Source of the DNA: Fen-671 sp035502515
GTDB taxonomy: Bacteria; Actinomycetota; Acidimicrobiia; Acidimicrobiales; Palsa-688
DNA: 13,226 nucleotides
NCBI GenBank assembly: GCA_035502515.1
Contig: DATJUH010000195.1
Coordinates: 1-13,226, forward strand
Direction: 5' to 3'
The position numbers and the translations under genes were made by a program. The notes under the pieces were generated by a model. The model was not told the DNA's origin, did not search any database, and worked only from the letters and a program-made list of their open reading frames with translations. Each line of letters starts with the position of its first letter. Positions within the stretch are counted from its first letter, which is position 1. Shown here one piece after another: positions 6,354-13,226 of this stretch.

Positions 6354-7081
6354 TACTTAGTACGGAGCCAGCCGGCCTGGATGGGCACGGCGCCCAGGGG
6401 TGCGGTGACCTTGATTGGTTCGCCCCAGTTACCAAATTCGGTGGTGGAGCCTTTCTGCACCACTTCTACCGGTAGGGGCGTCCCCGTGGAACGGACGTAC
6501 ACCGTTTCGGCCACCCCGGCCTGACCGTCGAACGGTTTACTGGTCCCTTTGAACCCGAGGGTGCTTACCCCGAGGACCTTTATCCCCGGCACGGAGGTGA
6601 CCGCGCCCGCCATCTTCAGCGGGCCCAGCGCCGACGCCATCGTCAGGCCGGCGGCGGCGGCCCCGTACGCCGCGCTCGACGGCTTTACCTTGATCCACTT
6701 GTTGGCTTCGTGGGTCGCCGCGGTGGCTGTAAAGCCCTGGAGGTAGAGGCCACCGGCGCTGCCTATGAGGTAGGCCGTGCGGCCGACGAGGACGACTGAC
6801 AGAGCCGCCGCTTCCGATCCCTGGGCCCAGGTGACGACCTGCGACCCTTCCGTCCGCCCGACGTCACTCACGATGCCGATCTTGGCCCCGTTGGCCGCTT
6901 CGGTCGAGATCCAGCGGACCGAGCCCTCGCTCAAGCCGGCGTCGAAGGCCGAGGCCACCAGCTGTGCCGGCGACGGGGCGGCAGCCGCCACTGCCGTTAT
7001 GCCTGCGCCAGGGACGACCACAACCGCAGCCGTGCCAACCAGCGAGATGATGACCCGCGCCCTGCTCAACCTTGTCCCCAA
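6353..7081 (-). CDS. Exported protein, weak LppX/LprG-like resemblance
   Basis: A 242-residue protein with a signal peptide: basic MGTRLSRAR, hydrophobic core VIISLVGTAAVVVV, then AVAAAAPSP with probable signal peptidase I cleavage near 32-36. There is no lipobox cysteine and no cysteine anywhere. The mature part alternates beta-like strands (VRWISTEAANGAKIGIVSDVG, VVLVGRTAYLIG) and ends with TTEFGNWGEPIKVTAPLGAVPI (213-234). That ending resembles the end of LppX/LprA/LprF/LprG lipoproteins, which carry lipids across the mycobacterial periplasm. If real, this is a secreted rather than anchored relative, but the match is from memory and weak. TTG 7081 has AGGA 6 nt upstream; TTG 7069 is an alternative. 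It lies downstream of nrdJ on the same strand, across 130 bases containing a long hairpin, so it probably has its own promoter. Confidence 0.7.
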   Translation of the reverse strand: MGTRLSRARVIISLVGTAAVVVVPGAGITAVAAAAPSPAQLVASAFDAGLSEGSVRWISTEAANGAKIGIVSDVGRTEGSQVVTWAQGSEAAALSVVLVGRTAYLIGSAGGLYLQGFTATAATHEANKWIKVKPSSAAYGAAAAGLTMASALGPLKMAGAVTSVPGIKVLGVSTLGFKGTSKPFDGQAGVAETVYVRSTGTPLPVEVVQKGSTTEFGNWGEPIKVTAPLGAVPIQAGWLRTK

Positions 7082-7139
7082 CGCACGTCCTATCAGGGCA
7101 GTGTAACCGCCAACACCTGCTGTGACGCCGAGAGGCTAT

Positions 7140-7195
7140 GCCCGCCCGGCCGGGAGGCTCAAGCGGCCTGGAGGCTAGAGCCGTCCCGGGCGGGC
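7140..7195 (-). terminator. Long 10-bp inverted repeat after nrdJ
   Basis: GCCCGCCCGG (7140-7149) and CCGGGCGGGC (7186-7195) are perfectly complementary, with a 36-base interior that holds a second stem, GGCTC (7156-7160) with GAGCC (7178-7182). It lies 17 bases beyond the nrdJ stop and could end nrdJ transcription or stabilise its 3' end. No T-tract follows. Confidence 0.45.
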
Positions 7196-7211
7196 CAAAG
7201 GGGAGGTCAAG

Positions 7212-10052
7212 TTATGAACAGCCGCTGGTCGTCCCGCAGGAGGGGCAGGCAAAACAGCTACCGGCTCGCTGCATTTGCACACCGCATTGGTAGCAGTAAG
7301 GGGCGTCGCTGGTGGCGGGCGGAAGGTGGACTTCGCCGGGCGCGGCAGAGGAGGATGAAGTCGGGGCCGGGCCCGCTTCTCCTCTAGCCCGGAGGTCCAC
7401 TTCGTCGGGGAATTCGAAACCGATGGGCTGGTCCACGGTCGTCGCTTCCTCCACTCCGGGCAGGGTCGGCTGCATGCGCTCGCTCACCGTGAGGATGCCC
7501 AGATCGTGGCGTTCGGTCTCCCCCATGTACTCGACCGACAACCGGCGGAATATGTAGTCCACGAGCGAGGACGCAATGCGCAACTCGGGGTCGTCCGTCA
7601 TGCCGGCCGGCTCAAACCTCATGTTGGTGAAATGGCGGACGAAGGTGGCCAACGGCACGCCGTGCTGCAGCCCCATGCTCACCGAGATGGCAAAGGCGTC
7701 CATGATCCCGGCCAACGTCGAGCCCTGCTTCGACACGCTGATGAACACTTCGCCCGGGCGGCCGTCGGGGAACTCGCCCACCGTCACATAACCTTCGCAA
7801 TCGGCGACGCGGAACGAAAACGTCGACGACTTTCGCTTACGAGGCATGTGCTCGTGGATCGGCCTTTTTACGACTACCGTTTGGCGTTCAAGTGCTTTTT
7901 CGAGCTCTTCCACTTTTTGTGCCAGCTCCGCGTCATGGGCCTCAGCACTTGACGTCACCGTCGCAGCTTTTTTGGTTGTCGCCAGCGGCTGGGCCACCTT
8001 GCAATTGTCCCGATAGATCGCCACCGCCTTAATACCCATCCGCCAGGCGTCGATATGCAACCGTTCGACTTCCGCCACGGTGGCATCTTCCGGCATGTTG
8101 ACCGTCTTGCTGATGCCCCCGGAAAGGAAGGGCTGCACCGCCCCCATCATCCGGACATGGCCCCGGTAATGGATGGTGTTATCACCCATCGAGCAAGCGA
8201 AAACAGCCAGGTGATCGCTCTTCAAATGGGGCGCACCGATTATCGTCTTGTGCTCATCGATATGGGCCGTGATGTCGGCAATGTCCTGATCGGAGTACCC
8301 GAGCTTGACCAGTGCCCGGGGGACGGTCTGGTTGACGATCGACATCGTCCCGCCGCCCACCAGTTTCTTCGTCTTTACCAGGCCGAGGTCGGGCTCGATG
8401 CCGGTGGTGTCGCAGTCCATCATCAGCCCGATCGTCCCTGTCGGCGCCAGCACGGTGGCCTGCGAGTTGCGCACACCGTAGGTCTCGGCCGTTTCGACGG
8501 CCTCATCCCACGCCTCCTGGGCGGCGGACAGCAAGTCGGGAGGGACCATTTCCTCGTCGATCCTGGCTACCTCCGCCCTGTGCATCCGCAGGACATTGAG
8601 CATCGGCTCCTGGTTTTCGTGGTAACCGGCGAAGGGGCCCATCCTGGCTGCCGTGCGGGCCGACACCGAATAGGCACGGCCGGTCATGAGGGCCGTAATG
8701 GCCCCCGCCCAGGCCCGTCCCCCGTCGGAATCGTACGGCAAGCCCTGCGCCATGAGCAGCGCCCCCAGGTTGGCGTACCCCAGCCCGAGCTGGCGGAACC
8801 GGCGGGACGTGTCTCCTATCGATTTTGTCGGGTAATCGGCATTGCCAACGAGTATTTCCTGTCCCGTGAAGACCACCGACACCGCCGCCTTGAAGCCTTC
8901 GACATCGAAGTTCCCCTCGCTGTCGAGGAAAGTGAGCAGGTTGAGGCTGGCCAGGTTGCACGCCGAGTTATCCACGTGCAGGTACTCGCTGCACGGGTTG
9001 CTCGCATTTATCCGGCCGGTATTGGGGGCGGTATGCCATTTATTGATGGTTGTGTCGAACTGCATGCCCGGGTCGGCACATTCCCAGGCTGCCTTGGCAA
9101 TCTGGCCGAACAGGTCACGGGCCTTCATTGTCCTCAAGACCTCGCCGGTCGTCACGGCCCGGAGCTCCCAGTCCCTGTCGTCTATGACGGCCTGCATGAA
9201 CTCATCGGTAACCCGGACGGAGTTGTTGGCATTTTGGTACTGGACCGAATAGCTGTCCCGGCCGTCGAGGTCCATGTCGAAGCCGGCGTCACGCAGCGCT
9301 CGGGCCTTCCGCTCCTCGATGGCCTTGCACCATATGAAATCTTCGATGTCCGGATGGCCGGCGTCGAGCACGACCATCTTGGCCGCCCGCCGGGTCTTGC
9401 CCCCCGACTTGATCGTCCCCGCGGACGCATCGGCTCCACGCATGAAGCTCACCGGCCCCGAAGCGGTGCCACCACCACGTAAGCCTTCCTTCGAGGACCG
9501 GATCCTGGAGAGGTTGACGCCGGACCCGGAACCACCCTTGAAGATCTTCCCCTCCTCGACGTACCAGTTGAGGATGGAGTCCATCGAGTCGTCGACCGAG
9601 AGGATGAAGCACGCCGACGCTTGCTGCGGGACACCGGCCACCCCGATGTTGAACCACACCGGCGAGTTGAACGCCGCCCGTTGGTGGACGATGAGCCATT
9701 TCAGCTCCGCCTCGAAAGCCTCGGCCTCGGCCTTGTCGGCGAAGTAGCCGTCCTTGTCGCCCCACTCCACGATCGCCCCGACCACCCGGTCGGCGACCTG
9801 CTTCAGCGACCACTCCCGCTCGGGGGAGCCAAGGGTGCCCCGGAAGTACTTCTGCGCCAGGATGTTGGTGGCGTTGACGCTCCAGCCACTGGGCACCTCG
9901 ACGTCGAGTTGCTCGAACGCGACGGCCCCGGTGGCCCAGTTGGTGATACGAGCGTCTCGGCGCTCCCAGGTCACCGTGGCATATGGGTCGGTCTCCGGGG
10001 TGGTGAAGTAGCGGTGGAAGCCGATCCCCGTCTGTTCTGTGGCAAGCGCCAT
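7212..10052 (-). CDS. nrdJ: Adenosylcobalamin-dependent (class II) ribonucleotide reductase
   Basis: This 946-residue cytosolic enzyme makes deoxynucleotides from ribonucleotides using a radical from coenzyme B12. The catalytic set is intact: NPCSE with N352, thiyl cysteine C354 and E356, plus C148 (QQASACFIL) and C365 (NSACNLASLNLL) as the redox pair. The C354-C365 spacing of 11 matches other NrdJ proteins. The barrel continues with LAPTGTIGLMMDCDTTGIEPD (535-555) and GGISKTVNMPEDAT (645-658). A helical linker with charged heptads (706-724) leads to a TSCPD-type domain (about 743-842). The tail is cysteine-rich: CYQC (920-923), CFAC (933-936), CPSC (936-939) and a near-terminal C945. It looks like a zinc ribbon plus the swinging thiols reduced by thioredoxin. 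ATG 10052 is chosen because AAGGGA lies just upstream and it begins MALATEQTG; the frame extends to 10073. A promoter-like TTGACA and an NrdR-like palindrome lie upstream. Confidence 0.97.
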   Translation of the reverse strand: MALATEQTGIGFHRYFTTPETDPYATVTWERRDARITNWATGAVAFEQLDVEVPSGWSVNATNILAQKYFRGTLGSPEREWSLKQVADRVVGAIVEWGDKDGYFADKAEAEAFEAELKWLIVHQRAAFNSPVWFNIGVAGVPQQASACFILSVDDSMDSILNWYVEEGKIFKGGSGSGVNLSRIRSSKEGLRGGGTASGPVSFMRGADASAGTIKSGGKTRRAAKMVVLDAGHPDIEDFIWCKAIEERKARALRDAGFDMDLDGRDSYSVQYQNANNSVRVTDEFMQAVIDDRDWELRAVTTGEVLRTMKARDLFGQIAKAAWECADPGMQFDTTINKWHTAPNTGRINASNPCSEYLHVDNSACNLASLNLLTFLDSEGNFDVEGFKAAVSVVFTGQEILVGNADYPTKSIGDTSRRFRQLGLGYANLGALLMAQGLPYDSDGGRAWAGAITALMTGRAYSVSARTAARMGPFAGYHENQEPMLNVLRMHRAEVARIDEEMVPPDLLSAAQEAWDEAVETAETYGVRNSQATVLAPTGTIGLMMDCDTTGIEPDLGLVKTKKLVGGGTMSIVNQTVPRALVKLGYSDQDIADITAHIDEHKTIIGAPHLKSDHLAVFACSMGDNTIHYRGHVRMMGAVQPFLSGGISKTVNMPEDATVAEVERLHIDAWRMGIKAVAIYRDNCKVAQPLATTKKAATVTSSAEAHDAELAQKVEELEKALERQTVVVKRPIHEHMPRKRKSSTFSFRVADCEGYVTVGEFPDGRPGEVFISVSKQGSTLAGIMDAFAISVSMGLQHGVPLATFVRHFTNMRFEPAGMTDDPELRIASSLVDYIFRRLSVEYMGETERHDLGILTVSERMQPTLPGVEEATTVDQPIGFEFPDEVDLRARGEAGPAPTSSSSAAPGEVHLPPATSDAPYCYQCGVQMQRAGSCFACPSCGTTSGCS

Positions 10053-10155
10053 GTGAGTCCCTTCTCTCCGCAACCTGGACTTGATGGGCCGCCCATTATG
10101 CCCAGCGCTGCTAGCTAGTTGACGACCCGGTTCGTTGACCTGGCATGAATGTCAG

Positions 10156-10177
10156 CGACCACAAGGTGTTGTGGTCG
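10156..10177. promoter_or_regulatory. Perfect 9-bp palindrome, NrdR-box-like
   Basis: Arms CGACCACAA (10156-10164) and TTGTGGTCG (10169-10177) flank GGTG. The 16-base core at 10159-10174 agrees at most positions with the published NrdR-box consensus ACACwATATATwGTGT. NrdR represses ribonucleotide reductase genes in many bacteria. NrdR sites usually come in pairs about 31 bases apart and I see only one, downstream of the likely transcription start, so the assignment is a hypothesis. An mRNA hairpin is the alternative. Confidence 0.4.
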
Positions 10178-10215
10178 AAATCCCTCAGCACGCCTCTCAA
10201 ACACAAGATACGGGA

Positions 10216-10247
10216 ATACTACAGCATAGTACTTACACGCCTGTCAA
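10216..10247 (-). promoter_or_regulatory. Probable nrdJ promoter
   Basis: On the minus strand a consensus -35 TTGACA (10242-10247) is followed after 18 bases by TGTAGT (10218-10223), or after 20 by TAGTAT (10216-10221). Transcription would start near 10209-10211, giving a leader of about 155 bases. A 15-base palindrome with arms TACTA/TAGTA (10217-10231) overlaps the -10 region and could bind a repressor. Confidence 0.5.
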
Positions 10248-10330
10248 TAGGCGGATGGACAGCACGCTCCACGGTACGACGGACCGCCTGTGGGCCGACA
10301 GATGAAAAGCCTGTGGATCTGCCCGGGATG

Positions 10331-10361
10331 AAAACGGCCCGGCCGGTTGGGCCCGCCGGCC
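10331..10361 (-). terminator. Possible terminator after the ACT-protein gene
   Basis: Reading the minus strand, a GC-rich stem (GGCCGG pairing with CCGGCC, within 10335-10361) is followed after a few bases by TTTT (10331-10334). It lies about 95 bases beyond the ACT-protein stop and before the nrdJ promoter. The T-run is short. Confidence 0.3.
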
Positions 10362-10454
10362 ACTTCCAGGCGGTGGGGGTACCACGCCCGCAGGGCGCCA
10401 CGCAGCCTGTCGCTCAGAGCGGCACGAGGCCCTTAGCTGCGTATTGCCGGGGGG

Positions 10455-11225
10455 CTATCCGCCGGCGCCGGCGGCCGGCAACTCGGCGCCGCCCGCCCCG
10501 GTTTCCACCGGGAGGGGCCCGGGGCGAGAGACGATGGCGGCCGTGAGGGCGGGCTTGGGGGGCAGGGTAGGCCCGTTCGACCTGGTGACGATCTCGACCC
10601 AGCGGTTGTCGGCGATGCGAGCCAGGGCCGAGAGCTGCCGCCGTTCCCTCGTCCTGAACGGGCGGCCGTCGCGCCCGAGCACAATGACCAGTGAAGCGAC
10701 GGCGAGGTCGGCCCAGGCCACGTCGGCGGGACTGGCGGGGCCGGCCTGGCCGCCCATCGAGGCTTTCGCCCCCTTGACGAAGGCGAAGACCCACGCCTCG
10801 GGCGGCATCGACCCGACCGAGCTCAGCGGCTGGGGCGCCGCAGGGTCGATCACGGCCGCCCAGTCGGCCTCGAAGTCGCGGGCGGCGTGCGAGACCAGGG
10901 CGGCCAGCAGGTCGCCTGGCCTCTGGCGCTCCACGAGGTACGCCGCTGTTTCCAGGGCGTCGAGACGGGGGTCGACAGGGGCGCCGGGCACCTGCCGGAT
11001 GTCCTCCACGTCCACCCCGTCCACCTCATTGACCTCGTTGACCATCAACGCCAGCAGGTTTTCTTGCGGGAGCTCGACCACCAGCTCATCGATGGCCCTA
11101 CCCGCGCCCCGCTCGAGGATGTCGACCCCGATCAAGTCACCGCGCACGGCTCCGATCCGGCTGGCGACGGCCCCGAGCGCACCCGGCCGGTCGGGCAGCC
11201 AGACCCGGACTACGTAGGTGGCCAT
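10455..11225 (-). CDS. ACT-domain protein with putative GAF-like C-terminal domain
   Basis: The 256-residue soluble protein starts with a clear ACT domain (3-78): TYVVRVWLPDRPGALGAVASRIG, then GVDILERG and ELVVELP. ACT domains bind amino acids and usually regulate enzymes or act as sensors. The second part (about 88-212) ends ASLVIVLGRDGRPFRTRERRQLSALARIADNRW, which resembles the closing strand and helix of a GAF domain, another small-ligand sensor. The last 40 residues are alanine/glycine/proline-rich and probably disordered. No catalytic motif is seen, so I infer a regulatory protein; the ligand is unknown. ATG 11225 is fixed by the first ACT strand. The AGGAG before it is unusually close (1 nt); TAGGG lies further out. 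It follows alaC by 150 bases on the same strand, so an amino-acid-sensing role linked to alanine metabolism is possible but unproven. Confidence 0.85.
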   Translation of the reverse strand: MATYVVRVWLPDRPGALGAVASRIGAVRGDLIGVDILERGAGRAIDELVVELPQENLLALMVNEVNEVDGVDVEDIRQVPGAPVDPRLDALETAAYLVERQRPGDLLAALVSHAARDFEADWAAVIDPAAPQPLSSVGSMPPEAWVFAFVKGAKASMGGQAGPASPADVAWADLAVASLVIVLGRDGRPFRTRERRQLSALARIADNRWVEIVTRSNGPTLPPKPALTAAIVSRPGPLPVETGAGGAELPAAGAGG

Positions 11226-11236
11226 ACTCCTACCCT

Positions 11237-11249
11237 ACGTGGCCCACGT
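11237..11249. promoter_or_regulatory. Small palindrome before the ACT-protein gene
   Basis: ACGTGG (11237-11242) and CCACGT (11244-11249) form a perfect 6-bp inverted repeat around one base, 12-24 bases upstream of ATG 11225 and abutting the ribosome site. It may be an operator, but short GC-rich palindromes also arise by chance. Confidence 0.25.
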
Positions 11250-11375
11250 GAACAGAAGGTTTCCACATTGGCACTCACCGGTTAAAGCATGGGGCCGCCA
11301 AGGTGCGGGCCCGAAACATAAGCTAATCGGCCGCGCAATCGGGGGCCCGGCCGACTTTGGGCCAGGTCGCTCCGG

Positions 11376-12551
11376 CTAGCCCAGTTTGGTCAGCGCCCGG
11401 CGCAGGTTGCGGACGGCCTGGCCGATGCGCTGCTCGTTCTCGACCAGGGCAAAGCGGACATAACCCTCGCCGCCGGTGCCGAAGCCGACCCCGGGCGACG
11501 TCGCCACATGGGCCTCGGTGACGAGGTACTTGGCGAAGTCCAGCGAGCCCATTTCCTGGTACGGCTCTGGCACCTGGGCCCACACGAACATGGTCCCCAG
11601 CGGCTTGCCCACCGCCCAACCGATGCGGTTCAAGCCGTCGACGAGAGCGTCCCGGCGGGACTGATAGATGGCGTTCACGGTTATCGGGTAGTCGGAGGCC
11701 TCGTTGAGAGCCACGATCGAGGCGATCTGGATGGGCTGGAACGTCCCGTAATCGAGGTAGCTCTTCAATTTCGTCAGAGCGCCCACCACCTCGGCGTTGC
11801 CAACGGCAAAGGCGACCCGCCAACCTGCCATGGAAAAGCTCTTGGTCAGCGTGTAGAGCTCGACCGCCACGTCCTTGCCCCCCGGGACCTGCAGGACCGA
11901 GGGCGGCTCGAACCCGTCGAAATAGGTGTCCGAGTAGGCAAAGTCGTGGACGAGGATGACGTCCCGCGCCCGGGCGAAATCGACGATCCTCTGCATCCAC
12001 GCCAGGTCCACGCATTCCGTGGTGGGGTTGTGAGGGAAGGAGAACACGACCACCTTCGGCCGGGGCCACGCCTCTTCCCAGGCCGCCTCCAGGTTGGCGA
12101 AAAAGTCCTGGCCGGGCCCGAGCCGGACCTGGCGGACGTCGGCGCCGGCGAAAAGCGGTGCGTAGATGTGGATCGGGTAGGACGGCGATGGCACCAGAGC
12201 GGTGTCTCCCGGCCCGAGCAGTACCCACATCAAGTGCGAGAGGCCCTCTTTGGCCCCGATCGTGAAGACGACCTCCGATTCGGGGTCAATGGCAACCTCG
12301 AAGCGCCGTTTGTACAGGTTGGACATGGCCAGGCGCAGGTTGGGCAGGCCGCGCGACGACGAGTAGCGATGGTTCCGGGGGTTGCGGGCCGCCTCGGCCA
12401 GCTTCTCGACCGCTATAGAGGGGCTGGGGATGTCCGGGTTACCGAACCCCAGGTCGATGACGTCCTCGCCGGCATGGCGAGCCCCGTCACGGAGCTGGTT
12501 TATCTCTGCGAACACATATGGCGGCAACCCGTTTATTCGGCGGAACTCCAC
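11376..12551 (-). CDS. alaC: PLP-dependent aminotransferase, AlaC type (glutamate-pyruvate transaminase)
   Basis: A fold-type I aminotransferase that aligns closely, from memory, with E. coli AlaC: INGLPPYVF, DLGFGNPD, HRYSSSRGLPNLR, DPESEVVFTIGAKEGLSHLM, LVPSPSYPIHIY, DYGTFQPIQIA and the EPYQEMGSLDFAK ending. AlaC makes alanine from pyruvate with glutamate as amino donor. Key residues, numbered from GTG 12551, are N175 (FPHNPT), D203 and Y206 (VHDFAY), Schiff-base lysine K237 (LTKSFSMAGWR), R245, and substrate-carboxylate R366 (YVRFALVEN). The protein is cytosolic, 391 residues, near the family length. GTG 12551 is chosen because GGAGGG lies just upstream and the product then begins MEFRRINGLPPYVF like its relatives. 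A TTG at 12647 would add 32 unlike residues. Related enzymes are sometimes labelled LL-diaminopimelate aminotransferase, so substrate identity is not certain. Confidence 0.93.
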   Translation of the reverse strand: MEFRRINGLPPYVFAEINQLRDGARHAGEDVIDLGFGNPDIPSPSIAVEKLAEAARNPRNHRYSSSRGLPNLRLAMSNLYKRRFEVAIDPESEVVFTIGAKEGLSHLMWVLLGPGDTALVPSPSYPIHIYAPLFAGADVRQVRLGPGQDFFANLEAAWEEAWPRPKVVVFSFPHNPTTECVDLAWMQRIVDFARARDVILVHDFAYSDTYFDGFEPPSVLQVPGGKDVAVELYTLTKSFSMAGWRVAFAVGNAEVVGALTKLKSYLDYGTFQPIQIASIVALNEASDYPITVNAIYQSRRDALVDGLNRIGWAVGKPLGTMFVWAQVPEPYQEMGSLDFAKYLVTEAHVATSPGVGFGTGGEGYVRFALVENEQRIGQAVRNLRRALTKLG

Positions 12552-12867
12552 AATCCCTCCCGGAAGGCGTCCGGTCCGGCCTATGAGGCCAAATGCCATC
12601 TCAGCGGCCGAAGAGCCCAGCCCGACCCACGCCTTATCGCTGTTCAAACTGTGCCTACGAGGCTAGCGGGCGAAGTGAGCAGCGAGGGGAGGGTTTCGCG
12701 TCGGGGTGACGCCCGGCCCAGCCGGTCAGGGAGCGTTTTGGTGGTGGAGCACGGCCGGCGCCAACCATGGAGCAGACCGGGCTGATCGGGCTGATCGGGC
12801 GGATCGGGAGCCGGCGGGGGCCGTCGGGGGCCGTCGGTCGGGCCAGTGCGTAGGTCAGCCGGTCGGA
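12552..12867. other. 316-base spacer between the methyltransferase and alaC genes
   Basis: It carries the alaC ribosome site (GGAGGG, minus strand), a 13-base palindrome with arms GGCCT/AGGCC (12578-12590) and the tandem short repeats at 12775-12840. Open frames crossing it are arginine/proline-rich and resemble no protein I know. No clear promoter is seen. Confidence 0.5.
12775..12840. repeat. Short tandem repeats, 9-bp then 10-bp periods
   Basis: Four 9-base units run from 12775 to 12810: GACCGGGCT, GATCGGGCT, GATCGGGCG, GATCGGGAG. They are followed by about two and a half copies of a 10-base unit related to GGGGGCCGTC up to 12840. The tract is non-coding and could vary in copy number between strains. 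Confidence 0.7.
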
Positions 12868-13226
12868 TCACCCGACGGGCGAGAAACGATGCAAGGCCAC
12901 CGCGGTGGCGGCGGCCACGTTGAGCGAGTCGACGCCGCCGGCTATCGGCACCCGCACCTGCCGGCACGCAGTGAGGACGGCCGGGCTAAGCCCGGGCCCT
13001 TCAGCGCCAACTACGAGGGCCACTCTTTGGCCGGGGCCCCGGAGCTGGCCGGCCACTCGGTCCACGCTCTCGGCCGCCGGCGAGGGCGTGAGCGCCAGTA
13101 CGACGTAGCCCGCGGCCGACAACGACCCGAGGGACGCCGGCCACGGCTCCAGCCGGGCGAACGGGACCCTGAGCACATGGCCGAGCGAGACCCGGATGCT
13201 CCGCCGGTACAGAGGGTCGGAGCAGG
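12868..13226 (-). CDS. TrmH/SpoU-family RNA methyltransferase, C-terminal part
   Basis: The gene is cut by the right edge, so only about the last 119 residues are present. It belongs to the SPOUT (SpoU/TrmH) class of RNA 2'-O-ribose methyltransferases, which use S-adenosylmethionine bound in a trefoil knot. Motif 1 is partly visible at the edge (DPLYRRSIRVSLGHVLRVPFARL). Motif 2 is VALVVGAEGPGLSPAVL, with the GAEGPGLS loop. Motif 3 is VRVPIAGGVDSLNVAAATAVALHR, with the conserved SLNVA that contacts the cofactor. The protein ends soon after motif 3, as is normal. The target, tRNA or 23S rRNA, cannot be told without the N-terminal RNA-binding part. A GTG at 13176 is open but cuts into motif 1, so the true start must lie beyond the window. 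It is upstream of alaC on the same strand across a 316-base spacer. Confidence 0.93.
   Translation of the reverse strand, partial: CSDPLYRRSIRVSLGHVLRVPFARLEPWPASLGSLSAAGYVVLALTPSPAAESVDRVAGQLRGPGQRVALVVGAEGPGLSPAVLTACRQVRVPIAGGVDSLNVAAATAVALHRFSPVG

Larger units (their letters stand above)
10053..10454. other. 402-base leader and spacer upstream of nrdJ
   Basis: No credible gene is present. It contains the ribosome site of nrdJ, a perfect palindrome (10156-10177), a good promoter (10216-10247) and GC-rich hairpins beyond the ACT-protein stop. I looked for a cobalamin riboswitch in the 5' leader and found no B12-box-like sequence. Confidence 0.6.

Noticed and set aside
4966..6435. Minus-strand open frame (489 codons) across the lipoprotein gene
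   Set aside because: Its glycine/valine/arginine repeats are the reverse shadow of the propeller repeats, and it runs across the intergenic region.
8055..9482. Long open frame on the plus strand (475 codons)
   Set aside because: It lies wholly opposite nrdJ, its product is a histidine/arginine/glycine-rich mix with no family features, and it is explained by the GC bias of the real gene.
10053..10250. Cobalamin riboswitch upstream of nrdJ
   Set aside because: A B12-dependent enzyme made it worth checking, but I found no B12-box-like sequence and the leader is shorter than the usual aptamer.
11508..12785. Long open frame on the plus strand (425 codons)
   Set aside because: It is antisense to alaC, whose full catalytic set is intact; the plus-strand product has no recognisable motif.

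Overview
The window is high-GC DNA with compact genes, GTG/TTG starts and Shine-Dalgarno sites typical of Actinomycetota. The best lineage clue is the lipoprotein at 4813-6072, whose C-terminal half repeats 'GYW(L/I)..dG.V..FGDAH..GS'. Repeats of this type are especially common in Acidimicrobiia and related actinobacteria, so I infer an acidimicrobial-type genome; the cobalamin-dependent ribonucleotide reductase fits but does not prove it. No phage, IS, CRISPR, tRNA or rRNA is visible.

Layout, left to right. 1-508 holds no gene I can support. 509-1129 (+) is a DUF1349 (concanavalin-like) protein, convergent with a minus-strand group: a HAD phosphatase (1206-1913), a DUF1275/YoaK membrane protein (1954-2688) and a large multi-spanning GT-C-like membrane protein (2791-4566). 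Divergent from that group is the repeat lipoprotein (4813-6072, +), which appears to use a CTG start behind a strong AAGGAG. A structured intergenic stretch (6073-6352) separates it from a convergent exported protein with weak LppX/LprG resemblance (6353-7081, -). The remaining genes are all minus strand: nrdJ, the class II ribonucleotide reductase (7212-10052); an ACT plus putative GAF-like regulatory protein (10455-11225); an AlaC-type aminotransferase (11376-12551); and the C-terminal part of a TrmH/SpoU RNA methyltransferase cut by the right edge (12868-13226).

Functionally the right half is housekeeping: deoxynucleotide synthesis, alanine/amino-acid metabolism and RNA modification, with an ACT protein that may sense an amino acid. 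The left half is cell-envelope or poorly characterised genes. I see no convincing new multi-gene system. The most notable signals are regulatory: the CTG start, the intergenic block at 6073-6352 (imperfect direct repeat, hairpin, AT-flanked palindrome), a perfect palindrome resembling an NrdR box between the nrdJ promoter and its start codon, and a perfect inverted repeat in the DUF1275 leader. Starts were chosen from Shine-Dalgarno spacing and family alignment from memory; no database search was run.
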